From a virus, in IMG/VR virus record IMGVR_UViG_3300034061_002597, positions 1-25,183 of that record: 25,183 bases of DNA. The stretch is one strand, 5' to 3'. Below are positions 1 through 7,336 of this stretch, piece after piece (the stretch's first letter is position 1; every line of letters starts with the position of its first letter). The notes under the pieces were generated by a model. It saw nothing but the letters and a program-made list of their open reading frames with translations. It made no database searches and had not been told where the DNA came from. A program made the translations under genes and the position numbers.

Positions 1-831
1 GCCTTATCTACAAAACTCCTCAACCCAGGAGGGACTTATACGACGGACGGCTATGGCCTCATCACCGGGACGGCCACCTTCTCCGTCGACGCGGCGGCGT
101 CTGGGACTGCGGTCGTGGGCGGTCAGGTCCACCCAATTTACTCCGACCTCTTCGTCCATAAGTATACCCTGACCAAAGGACCGCTTAAAATCGACACTAT
201 CGTCGCGGAATACGTCGGCATCGACAGCACCACCACGACCGGCGGCAGGACCAACCCGAACGTCACGGCCTCCAACGGACTGACCTCCGAGCACATCGTC
301 ACCCACCCGAACTTCTTCGGGCCTGCAACCGGCTTCTCGACGGCCATCGCAGGCGACGGCGTGACATTCACGACGTCGACCATCAATTCAGAGGAAAAGG
401 TCGGCGGGGACTTCGGCGCTCATTTCACCAAGGGGACCGCCACCAACGCCGGGTCGTTCGTCGGCTTCAAGGATTCATCGACCGCCGCAAAGCAATATTT
501 CTACGGCAAGAACCAGTACCTCGCTCCGACGACTTCCTTCTCCGGGACCATCTACACGACGACTTCAGGTAATTGCGCGACCCTCCGTGACAGGGTCGGA
601 AAGACCAGCACGACCAACTCTTTCGGAGGCATCAAACTATTGCCCGACCACATCGGGACAAGTTTCACGGCTACCGTCAAAGGCGCGGCCCGCCCCACGA
701 TCATGCTGTCGCAGGTCAACTTTGAAGACTACTGCGTCCAAAGCTCTGGCACGCCCAAGATTTTCAAGATCAACTATGAGATAAGGTTCAACCGCGAAGG
801 CTATCCGGCGGAAGTATACGACGGCGCATGA
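1..831 (+). CDS. Phage tail/structural protein, 5' end missing
   Basis: The reading frame is open from base 1 to the stop at 829-831, so this is the C-terminal 276 residues of a longer protein. A GTG at 115 could open a shorter frame, but in-frame coding continues unbroken upstream of it, with sensible residues such as LLNPGGTYTTDGYG. The product is rich in Gly, Thr, Ser and aromatic residues, with alternating hydrophobic residues typical of beta-rich virion proteins. It has no cysteine cluster, signal peptide or enzymatic motif that I recognise. The C-terminus (about the last 60 residues) looks like a compact beta fold. Its stop overlaps the next start as ATGA, and it stands just upstream of fibre genes, so a tail or baseplate role is inferred from context. 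I do not recognise the family. Confidence 0.75.
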   Translation, partial: ALSTKLLNPGGTYTTDGYGLITGTATFSVDAAASGTAVVGGQVHPIYSDLFVHKYTLTKGPLKIDTIVAEYVGIDSTTTTGGRTNPNVTASNGLTSEHIVTHPNFFGPATGFSTAIAGDGVTFTTSTINSEEKVGGDFGAHFTKGTATNAGSFVGFKDSSTAAKQYFYGKNQYLAPTTSFSGTIYTTTSGNCATLRDRVGKTSTTNSFGGIKLLPDHIGTSFTATVKGAARPTIMLSQVNFEDYCVQSSGTPKIFKINYEIRFNREGYPAEVYDGA

Positions 832-1430
832 GCAAGGCACAACCAGGCAGCGGGTACGGCTTCACCTCCAGCGGGTACGGCTTCACCCTTAACACGGAGC
901 AGCCGTTCGCAGCATATGTAAGCACATCCACGCCGTCGCACCCTTTCAAACTAATTAACGTTGGCCTGAGGACTTCGGGTGGCTCCACTACAATCACCTA
1001 TCAAGTCCAGTCTGGGACCATCAATAACCTCGTTCCACTCATCGACGACTATCCCAGCGCAACGACAGTCCTGCTTAACCGCGTGACCGCAGGCGTGGCT
1101 AACCCTCCCACCGCCGAACTGACTTCATCAAACTACGAATCCGGCACTAAGACCTGCTACATCACTCTTCGCGCCGGGGCTAAGACCGCCTCCCCTTACA
1201 ATTACCCCGATAGCGACGTGACCAGCAACCAATACCCGGTCATCATCGGAGCAAATCAAATCTCGCTTGAAGGCGATACTTGGGGATACCTAATAATCGG
1301 CACAATCACCGTCGACAACATCACTACCCCGACGTCTTTCACCGTAAGTCAGAACATCACGGGGTCGCTTTGGGGTGACCGAATCAAGGTAAATGGCCGA
1401 ACGGCTTCATATTACTACGCCCGCATCTAA
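828..1430 (+). CDS. Hypothetical tail-region protein with N-terminal 7-residue repeat
   Basis: A 200-residue frame starts at an ATG that overlaps the previous stop (ATGA), which suggests translational coupling. Its N-terminus contains two copies of SGYGFT, made by a 19-bp direct DNA repeat with a 21-bp period. The remainder is Thr/Ser/Asn-rich and probably beta-structured, as in phage appendage proteins. No catalytic motif or transmembrane segment is visible. It lies between a virion-like protein and other tail-fibre genes, so a minor tail or fibre-associated role is likely but not shown. No known family is recognised. Confidence 0.75.
   Translation: MSKAQPGSGYGFTSSGYGFTLNTEQPFAAYVSTSTPSHPFKLINVGLRTSGGSTTITYQVQSGTINNLVPLIDDYPSATTVLLNRVTAGVANPPTAELTSSNYESGTKTCYITLRAGAKTASPYNYPDSDVTSNQYPVIIGANQISLEGDTWGYLIIGTITVDNITTPTSFTVSQNITGSLWGDRIKVNGRTASYYYARI
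848..887. repeat. 19-bp direct repeat inside a tail gene
   Basis: CAGCGGGTACGGCTTCACC occurs at 848-866 and 869-887, a 21-bp period that duplicates seven codons (SGYGFT plus one residue). The copies are identical, suggesting a recent slippage duplication. Confidence 0.85.
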
Positions 1431-1432
1431 AG

Positions 1433-1900
1433 ATGGGCTTTATCATCGGAACAGGGTCTAACTCTTCCACTTGGGGAAAGTGCCGCACGCCAGTCTTCAA
1501 TAAGCTTGAGGGGGCGGCTGGATTCTTTAGCCATAACAATGTTGCATCAGATGGGTTTGCTCCGGCTAACGGGGGTTACTTCAGGTGTGCAAATTGGAAA
1601 TACTTTGACGCTGACGAGTATGGTAATCCCAACTTTATCGGACCTTTTGCTTATGCCTTAGCCGCGGGTGGCGGCGTCGGATATACATTCCGGATCGGAG
1701 CCTTCGGGATAGACCCAAATGACACTACGCTATCGCCCAGCTTGCTTGACGATTTGGAAATCCAGCAATCTTGGGTAGGTCGTGGCGCCGTGCTAAACAC
1801 CGGGACAATCTCGATGGCCTACGCGGCGCTTGATGGGCTGGCGAATTCAGGGCAATCCGTTCCTACCGGCTCGGTCACGGTGGTCAGTCTGGACCTATAA
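1433..1900 (+). CDS. Hypothetical Gly/Ala-rich protein in the tail region
   Basis: A 155-residue frame starts 2 bases after the previous stop. The only purines before the ATG belong to the stop junction (TAAAG), so there is no real Shine-Dalgarno. The sequence is rich in Gly, Ala, Asn and aromatic residues (for example AAGGGVGYTFRIGAFGI near the middle) and has a Thr/Ser/Val-rich end, consistent with an extracellular or virion beta-fold. Base composition is lower in GC here (about 48% in 1501-1560) than in the next gene, suggesting separate ancestry. It may be a fibre tip or a fibre-associated protein. I do not recognise the family. Confidence 0.7.
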   Translation: MGFIIGTGSNSSTWGKCRTPVFNKLEGAAGFFSHNNVASDGFAPANGGYFRCANWKYFDADEYGNPNFIGPFAYALAAGGGVGYTFRIGAFGIDPNDTTLSPSLLDDLEIQQSWVGRGAVLNTGTISMAYAALDGLANSGQSVPTGSVTVVSLDL

Positions 1901-1939
1901 CCCCACCCCCCCTTCCATCCTACGCAAGAATAAGACCCG

Positions 1940-2260
1940 ATGAGCTGCCCAAACACCGTCACCATCTCGAGGGGCAATTCCTTCGCCTGCGTATTCTCGT
2001 GGACTCCCGGGGCGTCCGGCCCGGCCAACCTGCTGGCCACGACCCTCTCCTCGACCTTCGAGGACAAGCAGTTCAACCAGTACCAGATGACCGTCACCAA
2101 GGCGGGCGACGGCCTGTCCTTCACGGTGGCCTACCCTGGCTCGACGGCTGACTGGGCCATCGGCCTCGGGCGCTGGGACATCAAGTTCGTCTTCCCCGGC
2201 TCGTCCGTGACCCGTTCGGAAATCTTCCGCGTCAACGTCATCGACTCCGTCACCGTCTGA
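1940..2260 (+). CDS. Small beta-sandwich virion protein (baseplate/fibre-associated)
   Basis: This 106-residue protein begins MSCPNTVTISRGNSFACVF. The pattern (T-I-x-R-G-[ND]-[ST]-F near the N-terminus, then alternating strands and a final strand such as EIFRVNVIDSV) resembles small phage proteins found just upstream of tail fibres and often compared with the N-terminal domain of baseplate upper proteins. That resemblance is judged by eye. It is followed 4 bases later by the long fibre gene, fitting an adaptor or fibre-linked role. GC is high and codon bias is strong. No membrane segment is seen. Confidence 0.72.
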   Translation: MSCPNTVTISRGNSFACVFSWTPGASGPANLLATTLSSTFEDKQFNQYQMTVTKAGDGLSFTVAYPGSTADWAIGLGRWDIKFVFPGSSVTRSEIFRVNVIDSVTV

Positions 2261-2264
2261 TTTT

Positions 2265-4304
2265 ATGGCCTTCGGCACCATCACCAGCACCTCCAACACG
2301 TTTGGATCAGTAGACGGCACGGCCACGGGGTCAGTCCCTGGCACCCTGTCGGGTTCGGTCGGAGTCCCCGGTCCGCAGGGTCCGGCGGGGAGTCAAGGGC
2401 CGGCTGGTCCTGCGGGTCAAGGCGTGCCTGTCGGTGGTACGGCTGGTCAGTTCCTGACCAAGATTGACGGGACGAACTACAACACCGATTGGACGACCCT
2501 GAACGTCTCAGGCAAGCGTGACCTGACGGACTTAGACTTCACGAATGCTGCGGACGAGAAGCTGGAGACGTTCGGTGTGCGTATTCAGAAGACTTCAGGA
2601 ATGACTGAAGCTCTTTACAATATCGATCTCAATGCCGAACAGTTTAACCTTGAGCGAGACACCTCGTTTGCGGGAACGGTGGCAGGACAGCTTCGCCGTC
2701 TAGTCATCACCCCACTTTCGGTCGACTCGCTATTTCAAGTTTTCGATGATGTAGATGGAACAATCATCCCCGGTGCTGGGGTGGGTTTTGTTCTAGATCC
2801 AGAAGGACTCCGTTTTAAAGACGCAACGGGAGGACAGAAGGTAAACTCAATTCGGTATGACTTAAGTAGCATCATCTTCGGCAACGGCTCGACCCAGACG
2901 ATCGCCTTCCCCGGCTTCAACAACGCGGCGCTGACGGGCAACCCCACCGCCCCGACCGCCACCTTCGGCGATAACGATACCTCCATCGCCACGACGGCCT
3001 TCGTCCAGGCTGGCCTCCTCGGTGGCACGGCGAACGCCCGCAACCTTGAAGTCGAGGTCCGCAACCAGTCCGGCTCGACCATCCCTGCCGGTTCCATCGT
3101 CTACATCTCCGGGGCCACGGGTAACCTTCCGCTGATCACGCTGGCCCAGGCTAACAACGACGCGAACTCGGCCCAGACCATCGGCTTCGTCAAGACGGCC
3201 ATCACGAACAACGGCACGGGCTACGTCATCGTGCGGGGCGTCCTTGAGGCCATCAACACTTCGGCGCTGACCGAAGGCGTCCAACTCTACCTGTCACCGA
3301 CGACCGCCGGAACGTGGACGACGACCAAGCCCTCGGCTCCGAACCATCTGGTCTACGTCGGCGTGGTGATCCGTTCGCACCCTACGCAGGGGACCATCCT
3401 CGTGGCGGTCCAGAACGGCTACGAGCTGCACGAACTGCACGACGTGGCCTTGGCGTCCGAGGCCAATAACGACCTGCTGGTCTACGAACTCTCGACCGAC
3501 CTGTGGAAGAACAAGTCGGCGGCGACGCTGGGGCTGGCTGGCTTGAACAGCCCGACCTTCACGGGTACGCCCTCCCTGCCGACCGGCACGACGGCGGTCA
3601 CGCAGAGCATCAACGACAACTCGACTAAACTGGTCACCACGGCTGGCCTGCGGGACAACCTTTCGGACTGCACTTGGAGCGTCCCGCCTATCACCACTAC
3701 CACTACGGCTACCAGCGGAACAGGTGCGGCATATGTCAACGCATCGCCAGACTTCGGATACCTTACCGGACCGAACGCTAACCTTGCTGGCTTCTGTCAA
3801 AAATACTTGCTGATATTTGCCCGTAGTAATTCCGCCTACGGCTTCAATTTTACCAAGGAAATCCGTGTCGCTTGTAAGATGGCGATTAGCTGGAGCGGCA
3901 CCTCCACGGGAATTACGTATAACTTGTTTTTCCGTGTAAATAGCGGATCTGGAACAGGCTCTCTTTCTCAGATTGGCTTTGGCATTTCTATCAACATGGC
4001 GACCAAGGTGCTGTCCATCCAAGCCCACGACGGCACGACGCTGACAACCAAGGCCACATCTTGGGCCTTTCCCAGCGGCATCCGCTCGGTGGACTTTATG
4101 GTAAAGTCTGACGGCACGGGCACGGTCTACGCATATGCCGACGGCGTCCTCATCGACAGCACGACTGGTATGTCCACGGCGACAAACTCAGGGGCCGTTA
4201 CATCTGCTCTTAATGTCGTAGAAATTGTCTCCGCCGGGGGAACATCCACGGGAGGCGCGACTGGCTACGTCTGCAACCTCCGCTCCTTTGTCGCCCACGG
4301 ATAA
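2265..4304 (+). CDS. Tail fibre protein with collagen-like segment and lectin-like C-terminus
   Basis: This 679-residue protein has the layout of a receptor-binding fibre. Residues about 1-30 are Gly/Ser/Thr-rich. A short collagen-like run of G-x-y triplets (GVPGPQGPAG onward) lies at about 31-55, followed by AGQFLTKIDGTNY-type linker sequence. Two copies of the common phage fibre repeat occur: ALTGNPTAPTATFGDNDTSI at about 223, and a divergent SPTFTGTPSLPTGTT copy at about 430. Between them (about 258-395) is a beta domain with IPAGSIVYISGATG and KPSAPNHLVYVGVV. It resembles a domain I associate with environmental phage fibres. The last about 170 residues look like a jelly-roll carbohydrate-binding domain. 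DNA of about 2560-2870 and 3700-4010 is visibly lower in GC than the rest, as expected if binding modules were exchanged. Confidence 0.88.
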   Translation: MAFGTITSTSNTFGSVDGTATGSVPGTLSGSVGVPGPQGPAGSQGPAGPAGQGVPVGGTAGQFLTKIDGTNYNTDWTTLNVSGKRDLTDLDFTNAADEKLETFGVRIQKTSGMTEALYNIDLNAEQFNLERDTSFAGTVAGQLRRLVITPLSVDSLFQVFDDVDGTIIPGAGVGFVLDPEGLRFKDATGGQKVNSIRYDLSSIIFGNGSTQTIAFPGFNNAALTGNPTAPTATFGDNDTSIATTAFVQAGLLGGTANARNLEVEVRNQSGSTIPAGSIVYISGATGNLPLITLAQANNDANSAQTIGFVKTAITNNGTGYVIVRGVLEAINTSALTEGVQLYLSPTTAGTWTTTKPSAPNHLVYVGVVIRSHPTQGTILVAVQNGYELHELHDVALASEANNDLLVYELSTDLWKNKSAATLGLAGLNSPTFTGTPSLPTGTTAVTQSINDNSTKLVTTAGLRDNLSDCTWSVPPITTTTTATSGTGAAYVNASPDFGYLTGPNANLAGFCQKYLLIFARSNSAYGFNFTKEIRVACKMAISWSGTSTGITYNLFFRVNSGSGTGSLSQIGFGISINMATKVLSIQAHDGTTLTTKATSWAFPSGIRSVDFMVKSDGTGTVYAYADGVLIDSTTGMSTATNSGAVTSALNVVEIVSAGGTSTGGATGYVCNLRSFVAHG

Positions 4305-4307
4305 CCT

Positions 4308-4493
4308 ATGACTACCTACCGCATCACCTCCTGCCTCGCCATCGGCGACTACGCCCAACTGCTGGCGACAGTCTTCCCGGCGTGGAACGGAGAACCCGTC
4401 ACGGCGACCCAGTCCGAAATCACCGTCACCTTCGCCACCCCGCAGACGCCCGTCGACCTCGGCCCCCTCGTCAAGGTGGAGGTCGTGTCATAA
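4308..4493 (+). CDS. Small hypothetical protein after the fibre gene
   Basis: A 61-residue frame starts 3 bases after the fibre stop and keeps the strong third-position C/G bias of its neighbours, which supports it as a gene. The product (MTTYRITSCLAIGDY start, VKVEVVS end) has alternating hydrophobic residues consistent with a small beta protein. No membrane segment or motif is visible. Position suggests a fibre-associated or chaperone role, but there is no direct evidence. Confidence 0.6.
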   Translation: MTTYRITSCLAIGDYAQLLATVFPAWNGEPVTATQSEITVTFATPQTPVDLGPLVKVEVVS

Positions 4494-4507
4494 CCACCGC
4501 TTAACCT

Positions 4508-4642
4508 ATGATCACCGCCATCCTCGTCTCGTTCATCCTCGGCCTAGTCACGGGACTGCTCGTGATGCGTAAGCACAAGGCCAAGGCCGACTCCATCGAA
4601 GCCAAGTCGAAGACCCTCCTCGACGCCCTCAAGGGCAAGTAA
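4508..4642 (+). CDS. Tiny single-pass membrane protein
   Basis: This 44-residue frame runs from the ATG at 4508 to the TAA at 4640-4642. It starts with a hydrophobic segment of about 18 residues (MITAILVSFILGLVTGLLVM) containing GxxxG-like spacing, followed by a Lys-rich cytoplasmic-type tail (KHKAKADSIEAKSKT). The next gene begins 4 bases downstream. Location at the start of the lysis region makes a small holin, antiholin or i-spanin-like partner possible. Length and the single membrane segment cannot separate these. Confidence 0.6.
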   Translation: MITAILVSFILGLVTGLLVMRKHKAKADSIEAKSKTLLDALKGK

Positions 4643-4646
4643 GGCC

Positions 4647-5402
4647 GTGCGTCTCGCCTTGGCCGTCATCGTCCTGCTGGCCCTGACGACCGGGTGCAGT
4701 CTGCTCCGCAAGGGCGACCCTGCCCCGCTGCCGAAACAGCCCGACGCACCGACGACTCCCTCGGTCGTCCAGAACCTCGGCAAAGACCTCGACAAGACGG
4801 ACCACCGCGTCGCCTCGGCCCTCGTGGCCATCGAGCGCAACGCCGACAAGCCCAAGGTGGTCGTGGCCGAGTCCCGCCTAGCCCAATCCTATCTGCCCGC
4901 CCCGCCTGAAGGGGACGTGGCCTTCGCCATGGCCCGGGCGACCAAGGCTGGCACGCCCCAAGGGGACGTGGACTACGCCAAGCAGATGGAGTTCGGACGC
5001 AAACTCGCCACCGCCGTGACCCGTGCCTGGGAGAAGCTCGAAGCCGACCAAGCCGAAGCCAAGCGAGTCTCCGGCCTGAAGGACGCCCGCATCGTCGAGC
5101 TGACGAAGGAGGTCGACCGCGTGAAGAAGGACGCCTCCGCCCAGACTTGGACGCTCGTCGGTGCCGGCCTCGCCGTGATCGGTGCGCTGACGACCGCTTT
5201 CATGGGGCCGCGTATCGGCATCCCGCTGCTCCTGTGCGGAGCCTTCTGCGGGTCCGTCCCCTTCATCATCGACTCGCCCTGGTTCGAGTACGCGGCTGGT
5301 GCGACGCTCGTCATCTCGTGCGGCCTCGGCCTCTGGTGGCTGGCCGACAAAGTCCGGGACGCGGTCAACAAACCATCCGACGATGAGCCGCCGCAAGCCT
5401 AA
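4647..5402 (+). CDS. Lipoprotein-like membrane protein with coiled coil and three C-terminal TM segments
   Basis: This 251-residue protein starts at GTG. Residues 1-17 form a lipoprotein signal with lipobox LTTGC and Cys17 as the expected lipidated residue. Residues about 20-90 are Pro/charged. A helical, charged region at about 108-165 has coiled-coil character. Three hydrophobic segments follow at about 170-186, 191-208 and 216-233, with an acidic C-terminal tail. This combination is unusual: a lipoprotein signal predicts attachment at the outer face, while the C-terminus predicts a multi-pass inner-membrane protein. A lysis role (spanin- or holin-like) is inferred from position before the holin candidate. 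Superinfection exclusion is an alternative. The stop overlaps the next gene by 20 bases. Confidence 0.75.
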   Translation: MRLALAVIVLLALTTGCSLLRKGDPAPLPKQPDAPTTPSVVQNLGKDLDKTDHRVASALVAIERNADKPKVVVAESRLAQSYLPAPPEGDVAFAMARATKAGTPQGDVDYAKQMEFGRKLATAVTRAWEKLEADQAEAKRVSGLKDARIVELTKEVDRVKKDASAQTWTLVGAGLAVIGALTTAFMGPRIGIPLLLCGAFCGSVPFIIDSPWFEYAAGATLVISCGLGLWWLADKVRDAVNKPSDDEPPQA

Positions 5403-5670
5403 GCCCGTCAAGGTGGTCTGGCGTAAGTTAGGCCGTGAGCGTGCATGGGGTCAGGCCACGATCGGCGAAGACCTCATCGAGATTGACCCCCGCCTCGGCG
5501 CCAAGCGTCAGCTCGAAGTCTTGTGCCATGAGCAGGTCCACCTGCTTTTCCCCGGCGTGGCCGAAGCCGAAGTCGACAAGGCCGGCAAAGCCCTGGCGAA
5601 GATGCTCTGGGCTCAGGACTACCGCCGCGTCATGCTCGCCCCCAACGCCAAGCCGCCCCGCATCTCGTGA
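5383..5670 (+). CDS. Small HExxH putative zinc metalloprotein
   Basis: A 95-residue protein starts at ATG 5383 inside the end of the lipoprotein gene. The frame is open further upstream, but upstream residues look like out-of-frame translation of the preceding gene. The motif CHEQVHLLFP at residues 48-57 is an HExxH zinc-binding signature. It is followed by a helix, GVAEAEVDKAGKALAKML, whose Glu residues could supply a third ligand, as in ImmA/IrrE-like and SprT-like minimal metallopeptidases. The N-terminus is basic (RRKPKPVK). The protein is much shorter than usual peptidases. Its stop overlaps the next start as GTGA. Its place within a lysis/membrane cluster gives no clear substrate. Confidence 0.7.
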   Translation: MSRRKPKPVKVVWRKLGRERAWGQATIGEDLIEIDPRLGAKRQLEVLCHEQVHLLFPGVAEAEVDKAGKALAKMLWAQDYRRVMLAPNAKPPRIS

Positions 5671-6041
5671 GCCCTCCCCCGCCAATTGACCCGGAGTCCA
5701 TCCCGAAGGAAGTCCGCGAGGGTTTCGTCGCTGGCATCATCGGGGCGATGGCGATGACGGCACGTCTTCTCTTGTCCCAGGACAAGCAGACATGGGGGTG
5801 GGCGGCTCGTCGCGTGGCGGCCGCATCCATCACCGCCGTGCTGACGAACTACGCGGCTCAGGATTATATCACTTCAAGCAGTCTGCGGACCGCCGCCGTG
5901 GGCGCGCTTTCTTACGCATCACCCGAGGCCTTAGACGCGCTTCTACGTTGGATAAAGAACCGGGCAGACCGCGAGGTCGAGAAGCTGTCCAAGCCTAAGC
6001 CTAAGCCTAATGGCAAAGCCTCCCATAAGAAGCGCAAGTGA
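5667..6041 (+). CDS. Holin candidate
   Basis: This 124-residue protein begins at GTG in a GTGA overlap. It has hydrophobic segments at about 19-37 (GFVAGIIGAMAMTARLLLS), about 46-62 and, weaker, 73-82, plus a strongly basic C-terminal tail rich in Lys-Pro. Arg residues placed within small-residue-rich helices and the Lys-rich tail resemble LydA/holin-superfamily proteins. That assignment is by eye. It sits among other small membrane proteins downstream of the fibre genes, a usual place for lysis genes. The next gene overlaps its 3' end by 32 bases in a different frame. Confidence 0.62.
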   Translation: MSPPPPIDPESIPKEVREGFVAGIIGAMAMTARLLLSQDKQTWGWAARRVAAASITAVLTNYAAQDYITSSSLRTAAVGALSYASPEALDALLRWIKNRADREVEKLSKPKPKPNGKASHKKRK

Positions 6042-6336
6042 GGCCAACCTCACTCTGGCCGTCCTGATCATGACAATCGTCGCCGGCCTGACCGCTCTCA
6101 GCTGCGCGCTCACTTCGTCGTACGTCCTCGACCAGTTGCACAGTTCGGAGGCATTAGCCCTCATCGTGGTCGACGGGACTCATATCAAGTCCGACTCCGC
6201 CGACCTAGAACGGAACCTGTCCTGGGCGACGCTGGCCCTGAAGTCCGTCCGCGACCTTGGCTGGGCCTTGGCCGTGGGGTGCCTAGGGGTGGGGGTGGCG
6301 GTCTTCTTACGCTCCCGCCGTCAAAACGCCTCCTAG
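6010..6336 (+). CDS. Two-TM small membrane protein
   Basis: The 108-residue product has a hydrophobic segment at about 15-38 and another at about 83-100, ending in a basic RSRRQ tail. The central loop (about 40-80) is charged and would face the opposite side of the membrane. The start lies within the Lys-rich tail of the holin candidate, so the two are probably co-translated. A second holin, antiholin or spanin-like function fits the context, but no specific family is recognised. It is the last gene before a 220-bp non-coding gap. Confidence 0.65.
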   Translation: MAKPPIRSASEANLTLAVLIMTIVAGLTALSCALTSSYVLDQLHSSEALALIVVDGTHIKSDSADLERNLSWATLALKSVRDLGWALAVGCLGVGVAVFLRSRRQNAS

Positions 6337-6346
6337 GGCAAGCCAG

Positions 6347-6363
6347 AGGGGTCTATTGCCCCT
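6347..6363. terminator. Short hairpin after the lysis genes
   Basis: AGGGG at 6347-6351 pairs with CCCCT at 6359-6363 around a 7-base loop, 10 bases after the last lysis-region stop. There is no T-run, so it is at best a weak or Rho-assisted terminator. Confidence 0.3.
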
Positions 6364-6461
6364 TGACGGAGGCGACCCTAATGGCAAACTGAACTCAGTC
6401 GGGTAGGGGTACGCTCGTTCATGGCGGGCCTCGATGACCTGAGGGCGTATCATATGTAGCG

Positions 6462-6489
6462 CCCTGACCCCTTGAGTGGGGTCACAGGG
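6462..6489. terminator. Stem-loop, probable terminator or processing site
   Basis: TGACCCC at 6465-6471 pairs perfectly with GGGGTCA at 6478-6484 around a 6-base loop. The stem is extended by CCC/GGG across a 2-base bulge. No clean T-tract follows. It could end the upstream operon or protect the start of the downstream transcript. Confidence 0.45.
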
Positions 6490-6556
6490 TATTTGCGGAA
6501 AGGTGCTTGACGAATGTGGAACAGTCCGCCAAGGTCATTGACGCACCACCAAACAC

Positions 6557-6694
6557 ATGAAAGCCCTCGCTACCCTGTTCGCCATCGCCGCCATCGGCTG
6601 GCTCGCCATCGTGACCTTCTGCGGTCCCGAACTCTACCGCGTCATCAACGGCCCGGAGCCGGTGAAGTCCAAGGCCGTCCGCAGCCACCGCTAA
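6557..6694 (+). CDS. Tiny single-TM protein
   Basis: A 45-residue frame starts at ATG 6557 and stops at 6692-6694. The first 22 residues are hydrophobic (MKALATLFAIAAIGWLAIVT), with one Lys at position 2, so it is either a signal peptide or a single-pass anchor. The rest is short and basic at the end (KSKAVRSHR). Codon bias matches neighbouring genes. It is the first gene after the non-coding gap and has an A/C-rich leader without Shine-Dalgarno. Function unknown. Confidence 0.6.
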   Translation: MKALATLFAIAAIGWLAIVTFCGPELYRVINGPEPVKSKAVRSHR

Positions 6695-6713
6695 TTTCCC
6701 ACCCACACAACAC

Positions 6714-7052
6714 ATGAGCAATACCACCAAACCCAAGGCCGAACTCGTCTCCGACAAGGCTATGACCGAACTCCTCAAGCGCAAGGCCATCGACTTCCGC
6801 AAGGCCGCTAGCCTCAAGGACCGGGACGGCTGCGTCAAGGGCCTCGGCGCCTACGCCCTCTACGGCATCGACCATGTCCGCGGTCAGCTCGTCGTCCTCG
6901 CCAGCGAACCGACCGCCGGCGACTTCAACAAGTACGTCACCGCCAAGGCCAAGGCCGACGTCTGCTCCCGCTACGATCAGGTTGTCGAGTACCGGGACGC
7001 TGGTTCCCACTCCAACCCCAAGGTCACCATCCTCTGCTGGCACCTCGCCTAA
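6714..7052 (+). CDS. Hypothetical accessory protein
   Basis: This 112-residue protein has a Lys-rich N-terminal half predicted to be helical (ELLKRKAIDFRKAASLKDRD). Its second half is mixed alpha/beta with a Cys-Trp-His end (ILCWHLA). No membrane segment or catalytic motif is seen. The gene follows a TAATTTCC-type junction and an A/C-rich leader. It belongs to a run of small accessory genes; no family is recognised. Confidence 0.7.
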   Translation: MSNTTKPKAELVSDKAMTELLKRKAIDFRKAASLKDRDGCVKGLGAYALYGIDHVRGQLVVLASEPTAGDFNKYVTAKAKADVCSRYDQVVEYRDAGSHSNPKVTILCWHLA

Positions 7053-7062
7053 TCTTCCCACC

Positions 7063-7332
7063 ATGCCCAACGCACACCACCCCTACACCGAGACGCTGAC
7101 CTTCGCCGGTCGCGTCATCCCCCTCAAACGCCCGATGGCCGAGTTCGCCGCCCGACGATTGCAGGCCATCCTCCCGCAGATCGCCGCGCTCAACGCCGCC
7201 GGCAAGACGCAGGCCGATGCCGCCGCCGCCCTGGACACGACTGTCTGCACCCTGCGGACCTGGCTCGACCTGACCGGCACGACTTGGGTCAACCTCAACC
7301 GCCGCGGCCCGTACGCCAAGCGCAACAAGTAA
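7063..7332 (+). CDS. Small HTH-like protein, first of a tandem paralogous pair
   Basis: The start is placed at ATG 7063, 10 bases after the previous stop and behind TAATCTTCCCACC. An upstream in-frame start would lie inside the previous gene. The 89-residue product has TFAGRVIPL near the N-terminus, the block ILPQIAALNAA in the middle and a helix-turn-helix-like segment (KTQADAAAALDTTVCTLRTW, about residues 48-67), then a basic end. It is about half identical by eye to the next gene. A 32-nt identical tract is shared (7169-7200 and 7443-7474). A DNA-binding role is inferred from the HTH-like pattern only. Confidence 0.72.
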   Translation: MPNAHHPYTETLTFAGRVIPLKRPMAEFAARRLQAILPQIAALNAAGKTQADAAAALDTTVCTLRTWLDLTGTTWVNLNRRGPYAKRNK

Positions 7333-7336
7333 GACC

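Larger units (their letters stand above)
6337..6556. other. Non-coding gap between lysis and accessory modules
   Basis: This 220-bp stretch is one of the two large gene-free intervals in the window. It holds two hairpins (6347-6363 and 6462-6489) and three copies of TTGACG (6363, 6507 and 6538), the last two 31 bp apart. No convincing -10 box follows any TTGACG at 16-18 bp. It is a reasonable place for transcription of the fibre/lysis operon to end and the accessory/early operon to start. Beyond these elements I see no open frame with the local codon bias. Confidence 0.6.

Noticed and set aside
2355-2430. Collagen-like region as a eukaryotic-type collagen gene
   Set aside because: It is only a short G-x-y run inside a typical phage fibre with other phage fibre repeats.
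6363-6543. TTGACG copies as sigma70 promoters
   Set aside because: None is followed at 16-18 bp by a sequence close to TATAAT, and the last copy is too close to the start codon. They are reported only as repeated strings.
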